A DNA stretch of 64,000 nucleotides from Aquatica leii (GCA_035610365.1 CM069436.1:43593117-43657116), one strand, 5' to 3'; positions 35,653 through 47,756 are shown, counted from the first letter of the stretch. Translations and numbers: made by a program. Notes: generated from the sequence alone by a model not told the origin.

Positions 35653-37976
35653 TTCACTTTTTGGGCTTTCGACTTTCGACCTTTGCTATTCTTTTGGTTC
35701 TTTTCTTTTGGTTTTGGTGGTTCCATTCTTTGAATACGTTATTGGTATCTTGTTTGTTGTGGTTCGGATGCTATCTATTTGCTTTCACCCATTTTGCTGT
35801 CACCGATATTCTTTCTTTTTGGTTAAGTTCTGCTAAAATTCTTTTTGTTTCTTTCTGCTACATCTTACTTCAGGACAGACTATCTTTCCGTCTGTATATA
35901 TTTATATCCGCTTAGTCGGCCTTTTTGGATTGGTACGTCATCTATAGAATTCTCTCTTCTACTTTTGGATTTGGTTTTTCTTTTCTTGAGTTTTCTATTC
36001 CGCTCGTCGGCCTTAAAGTCTTGAAGTATATTTTCCAATTTGGGGATAGCAATTGGTACGCTCGTGGTCTATGACTAACTGTGATATCTTTTCTTTTCTC
36101 TTTCTTTTTTTTCTTTTTTTTTATTATTGGGCGGTTGGTTGGGCAATGAAGGGTTGGTCACTCCCTTTCGTTTCTTCTACGGAGAGAAGAACGAATCAGA
36201 CATTTACACCTTGTCTTATCTTTCTCCGTCTGTTTCTTTTCTTCCTTTCTTGTTGTTCTTACTTCTTATTTTTTTTCTCTTCTTCTTGATTTGTTGATCA
36301 CCTACATGCCACATCTCTTTCTTTTTTTTCTTCCTCCTCCTAAAGGTTTACCCGTTATGGCGGTTGGATGGGCACCGTAGGGTGGTCTCTTTTTTTCATT
36401 CTTCTACGGGGTGAAGAATGAATCAGGCATTAACATCAAGCCTTCTCTTTCTCCGTCTTTCTGTATCTCTTATCTTTTCTACTTTTCATTTTTTTCTTCT
36501 TGGGGTCTATCTTTTCTTTGTGCCAACCATTATTCTTTCTTGTGATTCTCTTTATGGTTCGCCTTTAGGGCGGTTGGTTGGGCATTAAAGGGTTGGTCAC
36601 TCCCTTTCGTTTCTTCTACGGAGAGAAGAACGAATCAGACATCTACATCTTGTCTTATCTTTCTCCGTCTGTTTCTTTTCTTCCTTTCTTGTCTTTCTTA
36701 CCTTTGATTTCTTTTCTTTTCTTTTTCTTACTTTTGCTTGAACTCTTTTTTTTTTTCTTTTTAGTAACTTTCTTTCTTAGTGTTCACTGCAACTGTGTTT
36801 CTTTTTTTTCTTTTCTTTCTCAGTTACTTCTCTGGTTTTATTGGGTTTAGTGGGTTTTTGTTTTGTTGTTTTTGGATTGAAGCTTGGGATAGACTACAAC
36901 GTCGCTTCTTGTACTTTGTACTTCCGCTAGTCGGCATTTTTGATGTTGTTAGTCACCGTTAGGATATTTCTCTTCTTTGGGTTTCTTTTGCTCTTGGAAT
37001 ATTCTAATCCGTTCTTCGGCATTTAAGTTCCAACGTGACAATCTAACACAACCGGCACTGACTCACTACGTTCAATTAGCAATTGAAGTTTTCTATTCTT
37101 TATTGGTTCTTACTTCTTTTTCTTTCTTTCTTTTGGTTTTGTTTTGGGTTTCGCGGTTTGGATTTCTTTTGGGATTGGCACTCATTTAGTGTTTAGCTTT
37201 TTGGTAACTTTGTTGGTGTGACTCTGGGATTACTGATTTTCTTCTCTGCCTTTTTGGTAGTACGACTTATGTCGACTTTTAATCAGAATCTTTCCTTTTT
37301 GCTTGAGATTTCTTCGTTGGTTTTCTTTGCTTAGATCTTTAGGATCTGTTTGGTTTTTTTTTGGTGGAAGAATCTCATATCGTCTGTTGACGACTTTTTG
37401 AGCACAACTGCATTAGTTTTCTTGTTGACTTTTCTTCTAAATCCGCGTATCCCAATTCAACATCTAGATACTTTTTTTCTTTTTACTTCTTTAGCTTAGT
37501 TAGCTTTGGGGACTTATACTTGGGGTTGGATTTGTAGTCATGGGCTGGGGTTTCAAGGGATGTTAGGGCGTTGTCCTTGACCGTGGTCTAAACTTCTTTC
37601 TTTCCTATACTTCTTCTTTTTCTCTTGGTTTGCTTAGTATTGTCGGTCAGTGAGGTCTATGGGACTGCGTTGCTTTCTTGCTTTATAGCGTAACGACTTT
37701 TGGTCGACTTTCAACGAGTACCTGTTCTGATACTTCTCTTCTGTTGGTTGATTTTTTTGGTTCTTTGAAGTATCATTGCGCTTCATGCGACTTTTGGACA
37801 CATCTGGTTGGTGATGCTTAGCAAACTTGGAAAACTTCTTTCATCTACGTTTCTTCTGGGGTTGGGTGTTATTGTATTTGGATTGGTTTTGGATTTCAGG
37901 GTTTTGTCCTTGGCGTAGGCCTAAATTTCTATTCTTGACTTTAGCTAGTGTCCATTTCCCAGGTTTTCATGTTGCT
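35653..37976 (+). other. Pyrimidine-rich internal region without coding
   Basis: About 2.3 kb dominated by T and C on the plus strand, with no recognisable domain in the short frames. It contains the threefold repeat (36129-36691) and at least four copies of a CCGYT..TCGGC motif (35908-35921, 36000-36012, 36924-36936, 37009-37021). In an autonomous element this space would hold pol. Here it is probably cis-acting RNA or filler. Confidence 0.6.
36129..36691 (+). repeat. Three direct repeats with hairpins
   Basis: Copies at 36129-36252, 36359-36477 and 36568-36691, beginning GGGCGGTTGG or GGCGGTTGG. Copies 1 and 3 are both 124 bp and differ at about four positions; copy 2 is more diverged. Each has a hairpin of the CTTCT/AGAAG type (about 36171-36195 in copy 1). 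Copies 1 and 3 close it with CG/CG and copy 2 with CA/TG, a base-pair-preserving change. Copies 1 and 3 also have an AAGGG/CCCTT hairpin just before. Confidence 0.8.
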
Positions 37977-37985
37977 GGGGGGGAA
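37977..37985 (+). other. Polypurine tract
   Basis: GGGGGGGAA lies two bases before the 3' LTR. This is the expected primer position for plus-strand DNA synthesis in an LTR retrotransposon. Confidence 0.7.
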
Positions 37986-37987
37986 TT

Positions 37988-39265
37988 TGTAACGTTAAAA
38001 TAAGAACTTAGTAGTTCAATTCGCGAGTAGGGAAAATGTCTCGGTAGATATTATGAAACTTGTCAGGATCGTTCTGCTCTTACGCCAGACTGTCACAATT
38101 ATGACAGCATATCCGGAGTCATTCTTCATTAAATCTTTGCCGAGTTAACTTTATTTGTTTGCCCGGTTTAGCCTTCACCGCTAAATTGTGTCACGCTACA
38201 AATTTCTAATGCGTTTATTTGTGGAAGGTTGAAACGGGGTAAGTGGTATACAATTTTCTTTATCGAGGGTTTAAATTGACACCTACTAATTTTCTGTAGC
38301 GGATCTTGGTAGTCACCAATTGTCCGGCGTTATCAATTAAGATAACCAACAGGTGGTCGTATTGGAAACATTCCATGACGTCGAAGTAGTGTTACATACT
38401 GATAATACCCACCGTCGAAGGTTGAGAACCGCCAGGACTATTCTTTTCTGTTATGAAGTCAAACATGGGGAATTTACTCGATTAAGCCACAGGGAAACGC
38501 TGCGCACTTACGTTCGTACTAATTGGATGCTAACCAAACCTTTCTTGTTACTTGTGTTAAACGGATATGCCCGTTTCGATCGGGGTTTAATAGTATTGTT
38601 TTAGGTGTACCGAAGTCGGAGGTTAGCGCTAACAGTCCGAGTAAGGTCCAGCTTGTAAGTATTACTATTTAAAATTTATTATTCGTGTTTCGGGGACTAG
38701 GTCGTTAAGGACCGTACGTGCATGTTAAGTTAACACAATTAATTATATTTTTGTGCTTCGCGAATTTATCGTTTGTGCACATCGAATCTCGAAAACTTAA
38801 TTGCTTGATTTATCTACGATTTATGTATATGTATTTATCTATTTAGTCGCTAAATGTATGTCATTATCTAGTCCGACAAGAGCTTTTGGTTGCACAGTGT
38901 GTTGCTCGCCACTAGGCACAAATTTCTAATTTAGTCAACCTACGTGTGTATGTTTTTCAAGAATTTATACTTCTATATTTGTCTCGACTTCTGTGATACA
39001 ATAAATATATATATTTGGTGTTATTATTTTTGTAAGGTTATTTATTCTTCGTGTACTACGAGGCGAGTTAGACGGTCTTCCTCGACTTTAATTTTTCATC
39101 GTCTTGGCGCCTTTTTATTAGCTTCACGTTATAATCACACATAACAAAGCCTGCGATCCCTCTCCGAAGAAGCTGTGCTGGCCGTTGCTCTGTTTGGTTA
39201 CGAGAAGACCGGTGGAACTTGTTATTTGGACATCTCAACTCTAGGAACCCAAGTTTCTCGTAACA
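37988..39265 (+). repeat. 3' LTR, 1278 bp
   Basis: Same length as the 5' LTR. By-eye differences include single substitutions at the GCGCC/ACGCC, CACTC/CATTC, TTTAATT/TTTATTT and AACTTAAC/AAGTTAAC positions, about ten in all. Followed directly by the target duplication AGAT and the resumed hAT coding remnant. Confidence 0.92.
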
Positions 39266-39828
39266 AGATTTAACGAAACTAGTTTGAAATTACAAGATGT
39301 CATTAAATTTAATCACAGCTAAAAGTGTAATATATCCGTTTGTTGCAAAACTTTTGCTGTACAAACAAAACTTGAGAAGTTTTAAAATTTTTCAAAATTG
39401 CAAAATTGAGATGAGGATTTGTTTGTCAACACTTAAAGGCCCTTGAGTCGGACCTTAACCATAGACTTAAAAATATTCTGCACTCGAATATTTCCGACTG
39501 GGCGTTGAAGCATTTTGCAAGTAGTCAAACTCAGAACACAAATACAAATGGATACATACTAATACAGGGGCAACTTATTAAATTGTCCACAAATAAGGGG
39601 CTGAAGTTAATATTTAAACAAGGATATTTCTGGTTACTGAAACAGATCCATATTTTAATAAATTTGTTGATTGATTTTCTGTTTTTTTATTTGGTAGAAC
39701 GTAGATTCAATGCAGTTATGAGCCTCATCACAAAAAAACCAACTAGAAATTCGTACTCGTACTCACAAACATTGAGTCGGACATAAATACAGTCATAACA
39801 TTCCATCAGGTCAATCCAAGTCATTAAA
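39266..39828 (+). pseudogene. hAT transposase remnant, right part with dimerisation domain
   Basis: Continues the remnant cut at 32549. A KSVIYPFVAKLLLYKQNL piece (about 39325-39385) follows directly in family order. Then comes LKALESDLNHRLKNIL (about 39430-39480), an open piece with SDWALKHFASS, and SYLVERGFsAV-like text reading YLVERRFNAVMSLITKK (about 39690-39740). The last is the conserved hAT C-terminal dimerisation motif. Coding similarity ends near 39828. Beyond it, GGCCAAAAGAGTTTAGGAACC (about 40027-40047, one base dropped at each end in the motif proper) resembles a hAT terminus. Stops and shifts show that the gene was already dead or has decayed since. Confidence 0.7.
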
Positions 39829-40050
39829 AAAATTCTTTTTTGTATTTTAAACTAAAAGTTCCAATTTCAATAAATATTACTTCAACAAAATGTTCCAATA
39901 ATATTTATTTTTACGTCATCGTTTACAATTCAAGACATCACAGTTAAATATGTAATTTTTCTATTATGTAGTTTTTTCACTCAAGTGTCCGAAGGTAAGT
40001 TTTGACTATGAAAAGTAGTCCGTAGGCCAAAAGAGTTTAGGAACCACTTA

Positions 40051-40195
40051 TTAATCAGATACACACTGTGTGTATTTATTGCTTTTCAACCAATAAACAT
40101 TAATTTTTTTAATATCGGATATTGCTATCATTCGGCTATTGTTATCAAAAGTCCCATAATAATTCTATTAAGCGACCTGCACTGTATATTGTTAG
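40051..40195 (+). repeat. Long inverted repeat, left arm
   Basis: The arm begins TTAATCAGATACACACTGTG and is inverted-complementary to 43850-43984. Matching blocks run on through AACCAATAAACA, TATCGGATATTG, TATCATTCGG and ATTCTATTAAGC. The arms are diverged by small indels. Both outer ends start with TTAA. It lies directly next to the hAT right end. Confidence 0.65.
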
Positions 40196-43100
40196 TAATA
40201 CCAATAATAGTTTATATAAATTTAAATAAGAAATAAACTGCTAAATATATTAATTAAACCTAAATAATTAATTTATAATGAATACAAAATCTTTAAAAGA
40301 GACAGTTCACTGTAAATATTTTGGTTGTTTTGCCTGGCTAATTTATTAGATACGTTAAAATCATCATACGTTTTGATAGGTTACAAACACATTTATAAAA
40401 ACTACAAAAATATTCTTTTAGATTTGATGTTTGCAAAATTATTAATTTACTATAAACTGGTTTTAAATTAACCAATGCTAAAACAAATAGAACTAAACAC
40501 TAAAATAATTCTCAATTTTTTAATTTAAAAAAAAAAAATTTCAGTTAGCACCGTTACTAAAATTTTAAAAGTATTAACGCAAACTATTTCCTAAAGCAAC
40601 TGTAATTTATGTCAGAGTATTAAATAATTATAAAATTTAAGTGTTGTGTTATTTTATAAATTTAATTATTATTTTTTTAAACTTCTAGAGAAAAAGCAAC
40701 TGCAATTGAAATAGTCTTCTATTTTCACAAAACACACATTAGGTACGTATAGAAATTTGTTGTTTTTCTGTTTTGTAATGGTTTGTATCATTTTATTTGT
40801 TTTTTTAGTTACTTTCGTTTTAGGTTTGTGATTTATGAATTTTTCAAGTAAGGGAAAATTGAACTATGTTATAAAGTTTGTGAGTGTTAATATTTACATT
40901 TACTTAAAAACAACTTTTATCTTTTATATGATTTTTAAATTTGTGATATAATTTGTGTAATACACATTTACATTAAGTTTAATAAATACATTTAAACAAA
41001 TAAAAAATTAAATAAATCTTTGTGGATAATTTACAATAGTCGTTATAAATACTTGTTAAAAATGTTAAATGTTATTTGAGTGTGTTTTATTAGTAAAAAC
41101 TTTGTTCGATTAAATAATTTACTCAATAATTTGAATTGTATTTGTTATTTAACACATGCGACTTTACAGTCACTGCTGGAATCGAAATATTTTAAATAGT
41201 AATAATAGTTACAAGTTGATTAACATTTGGCAAAACACTTTATATTGTAATTTTATACAATAAATACCTGATTTTGTAACATTTAATGGCTTTGTTTAAA
41301 AAAAAAAGCTTTGGAACGAAAACTCGTTGTTGCAAAAACCTGTATAATCTATATAATCAAATAATTACATAATAAATTGTACATTTTAATTTTCCTTAGA
41401 AGGGTTTTAACTAAAATTCAAGTTAAATGTAGTGTAATGGCAATTATATTTTACAGTTAGTACTATTTTAACTCATTAAGCTGTAGAAATTTATTTGTAC
41501 TAAATAAATTACTTCTTAAACTTTTTTTAAAAATTAACAAAAAAGTGCATAAGCATAAGAAATACTTACAGTTTATGTTTCTTCTCCACAAAAAGTTTGA
41601 ATCTTCTTTAATATTGGAAGTTTTTCAACTCAAACATCTGTAACAAACACATTTTATTATAACGCGTAACAAAAGTTCAAAACGAGTATTACAACTATTA
41701 TTGCAATTCTCGTCCGTAATCGATAAGATTAATTTTATTTGATTAATTATTCAGTATATACAAATTAATTGATTGGGTTTTTATATGTAAAAGTGTGCAT
41801 GTGTATGTTTTGTTAAATTACAATATAGCTATTTAAGAGGGTTTTTAATTAAGCTATTTTAATGCTTATTTCACATTTTACGTATAATTAGAATTCGTGG
41901 GTAGTTCGTACGTAAAAAAACATATTTATTAGTCATTGAGCATATGGGACAATAATAGATAAAAAACATTATTTGTTTTATCTTTATAACTCTTAGAATT
42001 TTTTGTCATTCTGTTCTCAGTTGTTTTGTAAGTAGGAATATTTAGTATACAAATATATGTTAAATTTTTAAGTTTATACGGTGTTTTTGTAATCTTTGTA
42101 TCAGCAAATACGTTTTTTTAGCAAAAAACAGAAATTTTCATTGAATAAGAATTAGTTCTTTCGTAGAAAATTAGAATTAGCATATATTGTAGACTCACCA
42201 AATCTGAAATCTGCAAAAACTTGTAAAATATTGCATTTACATACGTTTTGCTATTTTTAGAATTTAGAGTTTCTTTTATTGATCCAACGTTTACTACTTT
42301 AGTTTTATTTGTTTACATAAATTTCAATAAGCTTTCAAGGCCGCATAATACATACTCTGTTTTTAATTGTCTTTGCTTTGTGTATTTAGTTGCAATTTCT
42401 AATATTTTTTATTTAACTAAAATTGAAAACGTAAAACTAAAAGTAGTTTTTTTGAAATAAAAGTAACCGTTTGAAATCTTACTAGTCGTTTACCAGTTCT
42501 ATATTTGTATTAATTACTGTTTCTATATTAACTGAGTTTTAATAAAGAACGGTACACTATAACAGTTTGTTTGAATTTTTTATACATTTTTTTGTAAATC
42601 ATATACTTATATACATAACTAAAATTAGTTAAAAGTTAAAAATTATCACACATTAGCCAACTATGTTAAAATAAAAATAGTTTAAATATAAACTTAAAAC
42701 TATCTACAACATTGTCTTAATATCATTTTAAAATGTTAATTTAAAATTATTTTCCCAAATTAACTTACGAATAAGTTTAGAGATCAGTTTAATTTTAATT
42801 TTAAAAATTTAAAGTGATTAAGTTTACTTAAAAATATGTCAGGCTAACTTAACTTAAAGTTATCTTGGCAAGTCAACCCTACAGTTTATCTAATGTTAGG
42901 CTTTCATAAACTGTAGAGAGTAGCATAATACTAGTTTTTAGTGTTTAAAGTTAAAGCATTTAAAGTTAACATAAAGATTTATTTGCACAGTAGCTTAATG
43001 CTAAGTATACTAATTAAATTAATATTAACTTAAGAGTGAGTGTACTTCAATATGTAAATAATCATAAAAACAGTAAACATTTTTTTAAATACATTTAAAA

Positions 43101-43849
43101 ATATTTACACAAAAAATAATTATACAAATCGCACAACTAAGTATTTAAAAAAAATATATTACATTTTTGTTGATGAATCATTTTTATTACTGAAACTAGA
43201 AGTAAATACAATAATTTCAATAATTTTGAGGATGTTTTTAGACACGTAATTAAAAAACAACAAACAAATACACATCCAATTGATAACTGTAGGATTAAAC
43301 ATAATGTTAAAAAATACGGAATAAATAAATTAAATGATTTAAAAATAAAAAAACATAAATTTAATTTAAAAACAATTATATAACTTGCATAATCAGGTAC
43401 TTTTTTTTAAATTTCCGGTTTACGAAACTAGATCTGTGTGATCACTCATTTCGAATTTGGAAGTATTACTTTGTAAATATCAATTGAAAATAAACTCAAT
43501 AATTACATTGTTATTATAAAAATTTTGTTGTCTTTTAGAAAAGTGAATAAACAAAACAAATGTGAATTTAATTAACAGTTTATAAAAATTAGGTATTTTT
43601 TATAATACTTAGTGATAAGATAATTCAAATGGAAATAACCGATCATAAAAATAATCGTTGTAATTCGGTTATTATATTCGAGTGTTCGAATGGAAAATAA
43701 TCGAAAACTATAATACGCCTGAGCCAGCAACTGCTTACGTTATGTGCATATGCATAAACTTATGAATCTCAAATAAAATATAAAAATTCACAGTATTTAG
43801 TATGTAGTATCTAGCTATCTATAATTGATATATTACAGTACAAACTGCT
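40196..43849. other. AT-rich DNA between inverted-repeat arms
   Basis: About 3.6 kb without a recognisable transposase or any supportable frame. Either this is the eroded interior of a large inverted-repeat element, or two separate copies of a short element sit here in opposite orientations. Confidence 0.45.
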
Positions 43850-43984
43850 TAATAGAATCATATTGAAACTTGGGGTTTTTGACAAGAATAACCGAATGAT
43901 AACAATATCCGATACTCAACAAAAACACAAATAATTGTTTATTGGTTAAAAAGCAGTAAATACACACAGCGTGTATCTGATTAA
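43850..43984 (-). repeat. Long inverted repeat, right arm
   Basis: Reverse complement of the left arm at 40051-40195, ending GTGTATCTGATTAA. See that entry for matched blocks. Confidence 0.65.
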
Positions 43985-44479
43985 CAAGGTTTTAATTTAG
44001 AAAATTAAATTATCGCATCAATTTAAACAAAAAATATTGTATAATAAAACAATTAAAAAATCTAAATTTTTAGTCATATACCTGAATAAAAAATTATAGA
44101 TCTGTTGCATTAAACAGTTTGTTGACACCGTTGATGAAAGAAATTTAAAAAAATGTTATTACGTTTAATTCCGTGTTTTAAGAAATACACATTTTTTACA
44201 ATAGTTTGCTGATACTAAAAATAAATACAAAATATTGTTATCACATAAGACATTGGATTTAACATGGTGTCTACCTATAATTAATTTGTTAGGTTACACT
44301 TACATAAGTTAACTATTATAGTTAGACGTTACAATCTATTTTAATATGTACTTATAGTCTGCCATGTTAAATCTTCATTTTCTGTGATTCCAATAAACGG
44401 CGTGCACTGTTCAGAACAAAAAAGAACATGTGCGATTGTAATTAACGATTTTTTACATTTTATTATTTATTTTTTTTTA
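43985..44479. other. AT-rich spacer
   Basis: No feature recognised between the inverted-repeat arm and the gypsy pol remnant. Any gag and LTR of that gypsy element are not visible. Confidence 0.4.
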
Positions 44480-46396
44480 CATTTTTTTATTGACATTGAT
44501 GCGGACCTTAGTGTTCTACCAACATCTTTCAGGTACAACGCATCAAGTGTAAACTTTCATTTGCAATATACAGATGGTTCTGATATTAAAGGGTACCGAC
44601 AAAAAACTATTGTTTAAGATATAGGTTGAAGATGTAAGTTTACGTGGTTTTTTATAATTGCGGATGTATTATGTGCAATCATAGATGCAGATTTTTTTCA
44701 TCATTTTGCTTTAAACGTCGATATACAAAATAATAAATAAAAAACTGAAAGATTTTTTTAAACATCTTGTGCATATATAAAAAGACGATAGTCATACCAT
44801 GTACGATGATACAAAATATCTTGATGTAATTAGAGCCTAAATTAAAAACGATTAAGCATAATGTTGTGCACCATATTAAAACCCAAGGTCCACTTGTGTC
44901 TTGTAGACCTTGCAAACTAGTATTGAATAAATTAAAGTTCGTAAAAGAAGAATTTTGCCAAATGCTTTAAGCAGGCATTATTAAGCCTTCTTTATCGTCT
45001 TGAGCAAGTATATTAGACATGGTTCCAAAAGGCCTGGAAATCTTGTGACAAAATTTGAACCCCGCAAGTACAGCGGATAGATATTCAGTTCTTTATATTC
45101 ACAACTTCAGTGATAATTTATGTGGAAAAACAATTTTTTTATTCATCGATCTCGTCAAAGCGTACCAAATCAAACTCAAGTCAATCCAGCAGCCAGTTCA
45201 AAAACATAACCGCAGTTTTTAGTTTATACAAATTTGTAAAAATGCCATTTGAGTTAGGAAACGCTACACAAACATTTCAAAGATTTCTCAATGATGTGTT
45301 GCGAGATCACAATTTTGTATATGCCTACATCGACGATGTGTTGATTGCATTTAGCACCAAAGAAGAGCATATAAATATCCTCAAGCTAGTGTTGCAGAGA
45401 TTTCAAAAATATGGTATAGTTGTGAACCCAAATAAATGTGTATTTGAAAACAATATACTGAAATTACTGGGATTGCAAATCACTAAAAAGGGAATCCATT
45501 CATTTTCTGACAAGATGCAAGCGATTAATGATTATCATAAAAACCTAAAAAAAATAAATTACAATTTTTTAGCATGATAAATTATTACTAAAAATCCTTT
45601 CGAGTCCACACACAAGCTCCATTGTATGCGTTATTGAAAGACATGGAGCAACACTGCTGTTGCCAAAGCATTCACGAAAACCAAACAGGACTTGGCAGAA
45701 ACAACTATTCTAGTGTATTCAAACCCATTATATTTGATCATTTTGACAGTAAATGTATCGGACATAACGATTGGAGTAATTTTGCAACAAGACAATAATA
45801 TGGGTATGCAACAACCAATTTTTTTTTCTTAATTTGGCTTAATCAAGCTGAAAAAAGTACAATCACAGATGATTGCAAATTATTAGCGATTTACAGGAGC
45901 ATCAAACATTTTAAACATTTAAACAAGGACGAAATATTACTGTTTATACCGATAAACCAATAATAATAAACAAGTGCGGAAACAAACAGATTTTATGTGT
46001 CACAACGCTATCGTCGGAACGTGTTTGACATTCGACACTACGCACAACTTGTCATATCCGGAGGCTATAAGATCAACGCAGTTAGTGATAGAAAAATACC
46101 TTTGGCTAAATATAAAAGGGAATGTTACGAGTTGGGTAAAAACATGCATATTATGTCAGAAAGCCAAGGTAAATAAACACACGCGTGTCCCAACAGACAC
46201 TTTTGTCTCACCAGATGCTCGCTTCGCTCCCGTCTACATGGATATTGTAGGCTCATTTTCGTATTCAAATAGGAAGCAGTACATATTGACAATGATTGAC
46301 CGATTTAGTCGTTGACCCAAAGCGGTTCTAATGCAAGAGATCATCGCCAAAACATATGCCAAAACATTTGTAGAAACCTAGATTACTCGTTTTAGT
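44480..46396 (+). pseudogene. CsRn1/Kabuki-type gypsy pol, part before the solo LTR
   Basis: The pieces follow pol order. Protease: IDIDADLSVLP (about 44492-44524, where D-T-G-A is expected). RT start: HHIKTQGPLVSCRP then LNKLKFVKEEF (about 44871-44960), and DMVPK. RT core: the open piece 45110-45577 with KMPFELGNATQTFQRFLNDV and YAYIDDVLIA (both catalytic D), then NPNKCVF and LLGLQITKKGI. RNase H is badly broken (45580-45960). Integrase is the open piece 45974-46315: zinc binding THNLSYPEAIRS to CILCQKAKV, then DIVGSF with the first catalytic D, and DRFSR. A stop follows, then decayed text to FVET and ITRFS. There the frame is cut by the solo LTR and resumes at 47757. The HH.T.GP and SHPG..A-type motifs suggest the CsRn1/Kabuki clade. 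Confidence 0.75.
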
Positions 46397-47756
46397 TGTA
46401 ACACCCCGGTGTCTCATCGTCTCGGCGTTGGGTTTAAAGCGTTATTAAGTTGAATACAATTAACATAAATTTATTATAGAAACTAAAAATGTAATTCTTA
46501 CAATAAATATGTACACTTGGGGTCGTTTGATTCCCCTTATATAATTATTAACATTAACTACAATTATGCTTCGGCACTTTGTTGAATGCGGCAAGTCGTT
46601 TCGGATTTGTGGGTAGGCGAACGCGCCTTACGATCCGTATCTAACCTTAAAAGACAATAAATTAGTAATTTCTTAAATGAAAGTGAACAGATGTAAATGG
46701 CGTGGTTAGAATCCTTTTGAAAACTGCTATAAATCAAGTTAATGACAAGCCGGAAAATTTATCAGGTAAGGTAGGTAATAAGAGGTAAAGACATGTGTTA
46801 TTAATTAAGTATTTCAGGTAATACATTGCTACGGTTAACAGGGTTTAATTTTGAATTTACGGCGGGTTGACCACTGGTGTCTATTAATGACAAAGTTTTA
46901 TACGAATAAAACACGGCAGAATTCGATTACGCTATTAGTATTACTTGTTGTTGCGGTTTGGTTATACTGTCAAACGAAAATTTTGGCAAATTCAGGTGAG
47001 TATTTTGAAAATGACTTATTGATTTGGAATGATTAATTTTAGACCTCAGCCCGAAGTCAAAACGTAGCGATGCCAAACGTACTGACATACTCTAAGGCTG
47101 GTGCTTGGTTTGGGCAGTATTTCAACGCGCCAACTTACGTTAAGGGTTGAACGTAACTGGAGATTTAGTTTACGCTTGACAAATCCTACACCAGCCTGGC
47201 GCAAATGATTTGTCAATTCACTAACGGACTGCGGTTCGGTTATAACAAATACTACTCGGTAAAGATGAAGCCCTTGGTCAACTTGAGGGTGGGCGTTTGA
47301 CGTAACAGAGGTTCTAATACAAAATGGAAAATTGAATACAAAAATCGTGAGAGTAGCAGAGTTTGAAGCGGGTCGGTATGAGTTCAGAAGGTCTTGGTAC
47401 AACAGCAGGTCTCGTTTAATCGGTGCACACAATTATACACTATCAGGATCCGTTCAGAAAAGAGTTAGCCGGGTACAAAAGCATTAAGTCGTGAAATAAT
47501 AATCAAGTCAAGAACGGGTATTAGTATATAAAAGGTACTACCAGGACTAGGTCGTGGAAGAGAGAGCATTTTCAGCGTTGACGGCGGCTTTTATTCGGTG
47601 TTTCGTTCCGGTTGACTACTTTTAAGCAGGGGAACGTCGCGCGCTTCGAAGCGGTAGAGGTGGTCCGCAGCCGAGCGTCCAAAGCTCACGCGTAATTGAA
47701 ACAAATTCATATATAATTTTTAAAACAATTACGGCCACCTCTGTCGTTTCGTTACA
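46397..47756 (+). mobile_element. Solo LTR of a Ty3/gypsy-type element (1360 bp)
   Basis: Begins TGTAACACCCC and ends TTTCGTTACA, flanked by a 4-bp target duplication TAGT (46393-46396 and 47757-47760). The gypsy integrase frame reads ITRF up to the left border and SSIITIDDSKQF from the right border, so the insertion boundary is confirmed by the interrupted gene. There is no internal coding region, so this is what remains after LTR-LTR recombination. The small frames inside on either strand have no domain support. Confidence 0.85.
47525..47535 (+). promoter_or_regulatory. Probable TATA box of the solo LTR
   Basis: TATATAAAAGG is a near-ideal TATA box. A TTTTCAGCG initiator-like site lies about 35 bases downstream (about 47569-47577). 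This would give a long U3 and an R-U5 of roughly 190 bases, and indicates plus orientation of the LTR. Confidence 0.55.

Larger units (their letters stand above)
32550..39265 (+). mobile_element. Young non-autonomous Ty3/gypsy-type LTR element (gag-integrase, no RT)
   Basis: 6716 bp with two 1278-bp LTRs starting TGTAACG and ending CGTAACA, a primer site at 33833 and a G-rich polypurine tract at 37977. It is flanked by a 4-bp target duplication, AGAT (32546-32549 and 39266-39269). The LTRs differ at about ten positions by eye, with no indels, so insertion is recent. The single long frame (34249-35652) joins gag to a piece of integrase. Protease, RT and RNase H are absent, so the element must depend on a related autonomous element. 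It split a hAT transposase, which resumes on the other side. The internal 3' half is pyrimidine-rich and carries a threefold structured repeat. Confidence 0.9.

Noticed and set aside
35646..37189. Several phenylalanine/leucine-rich small frames
   Set aside because: They arise from T/C-rich DNA; hydrophobicity reflects composition, not membrane proteins.
47046..47432. 128-codon minus-strand frame
   Set aside because: It lies wholly inside the solo LTR and has no recognisable domain.
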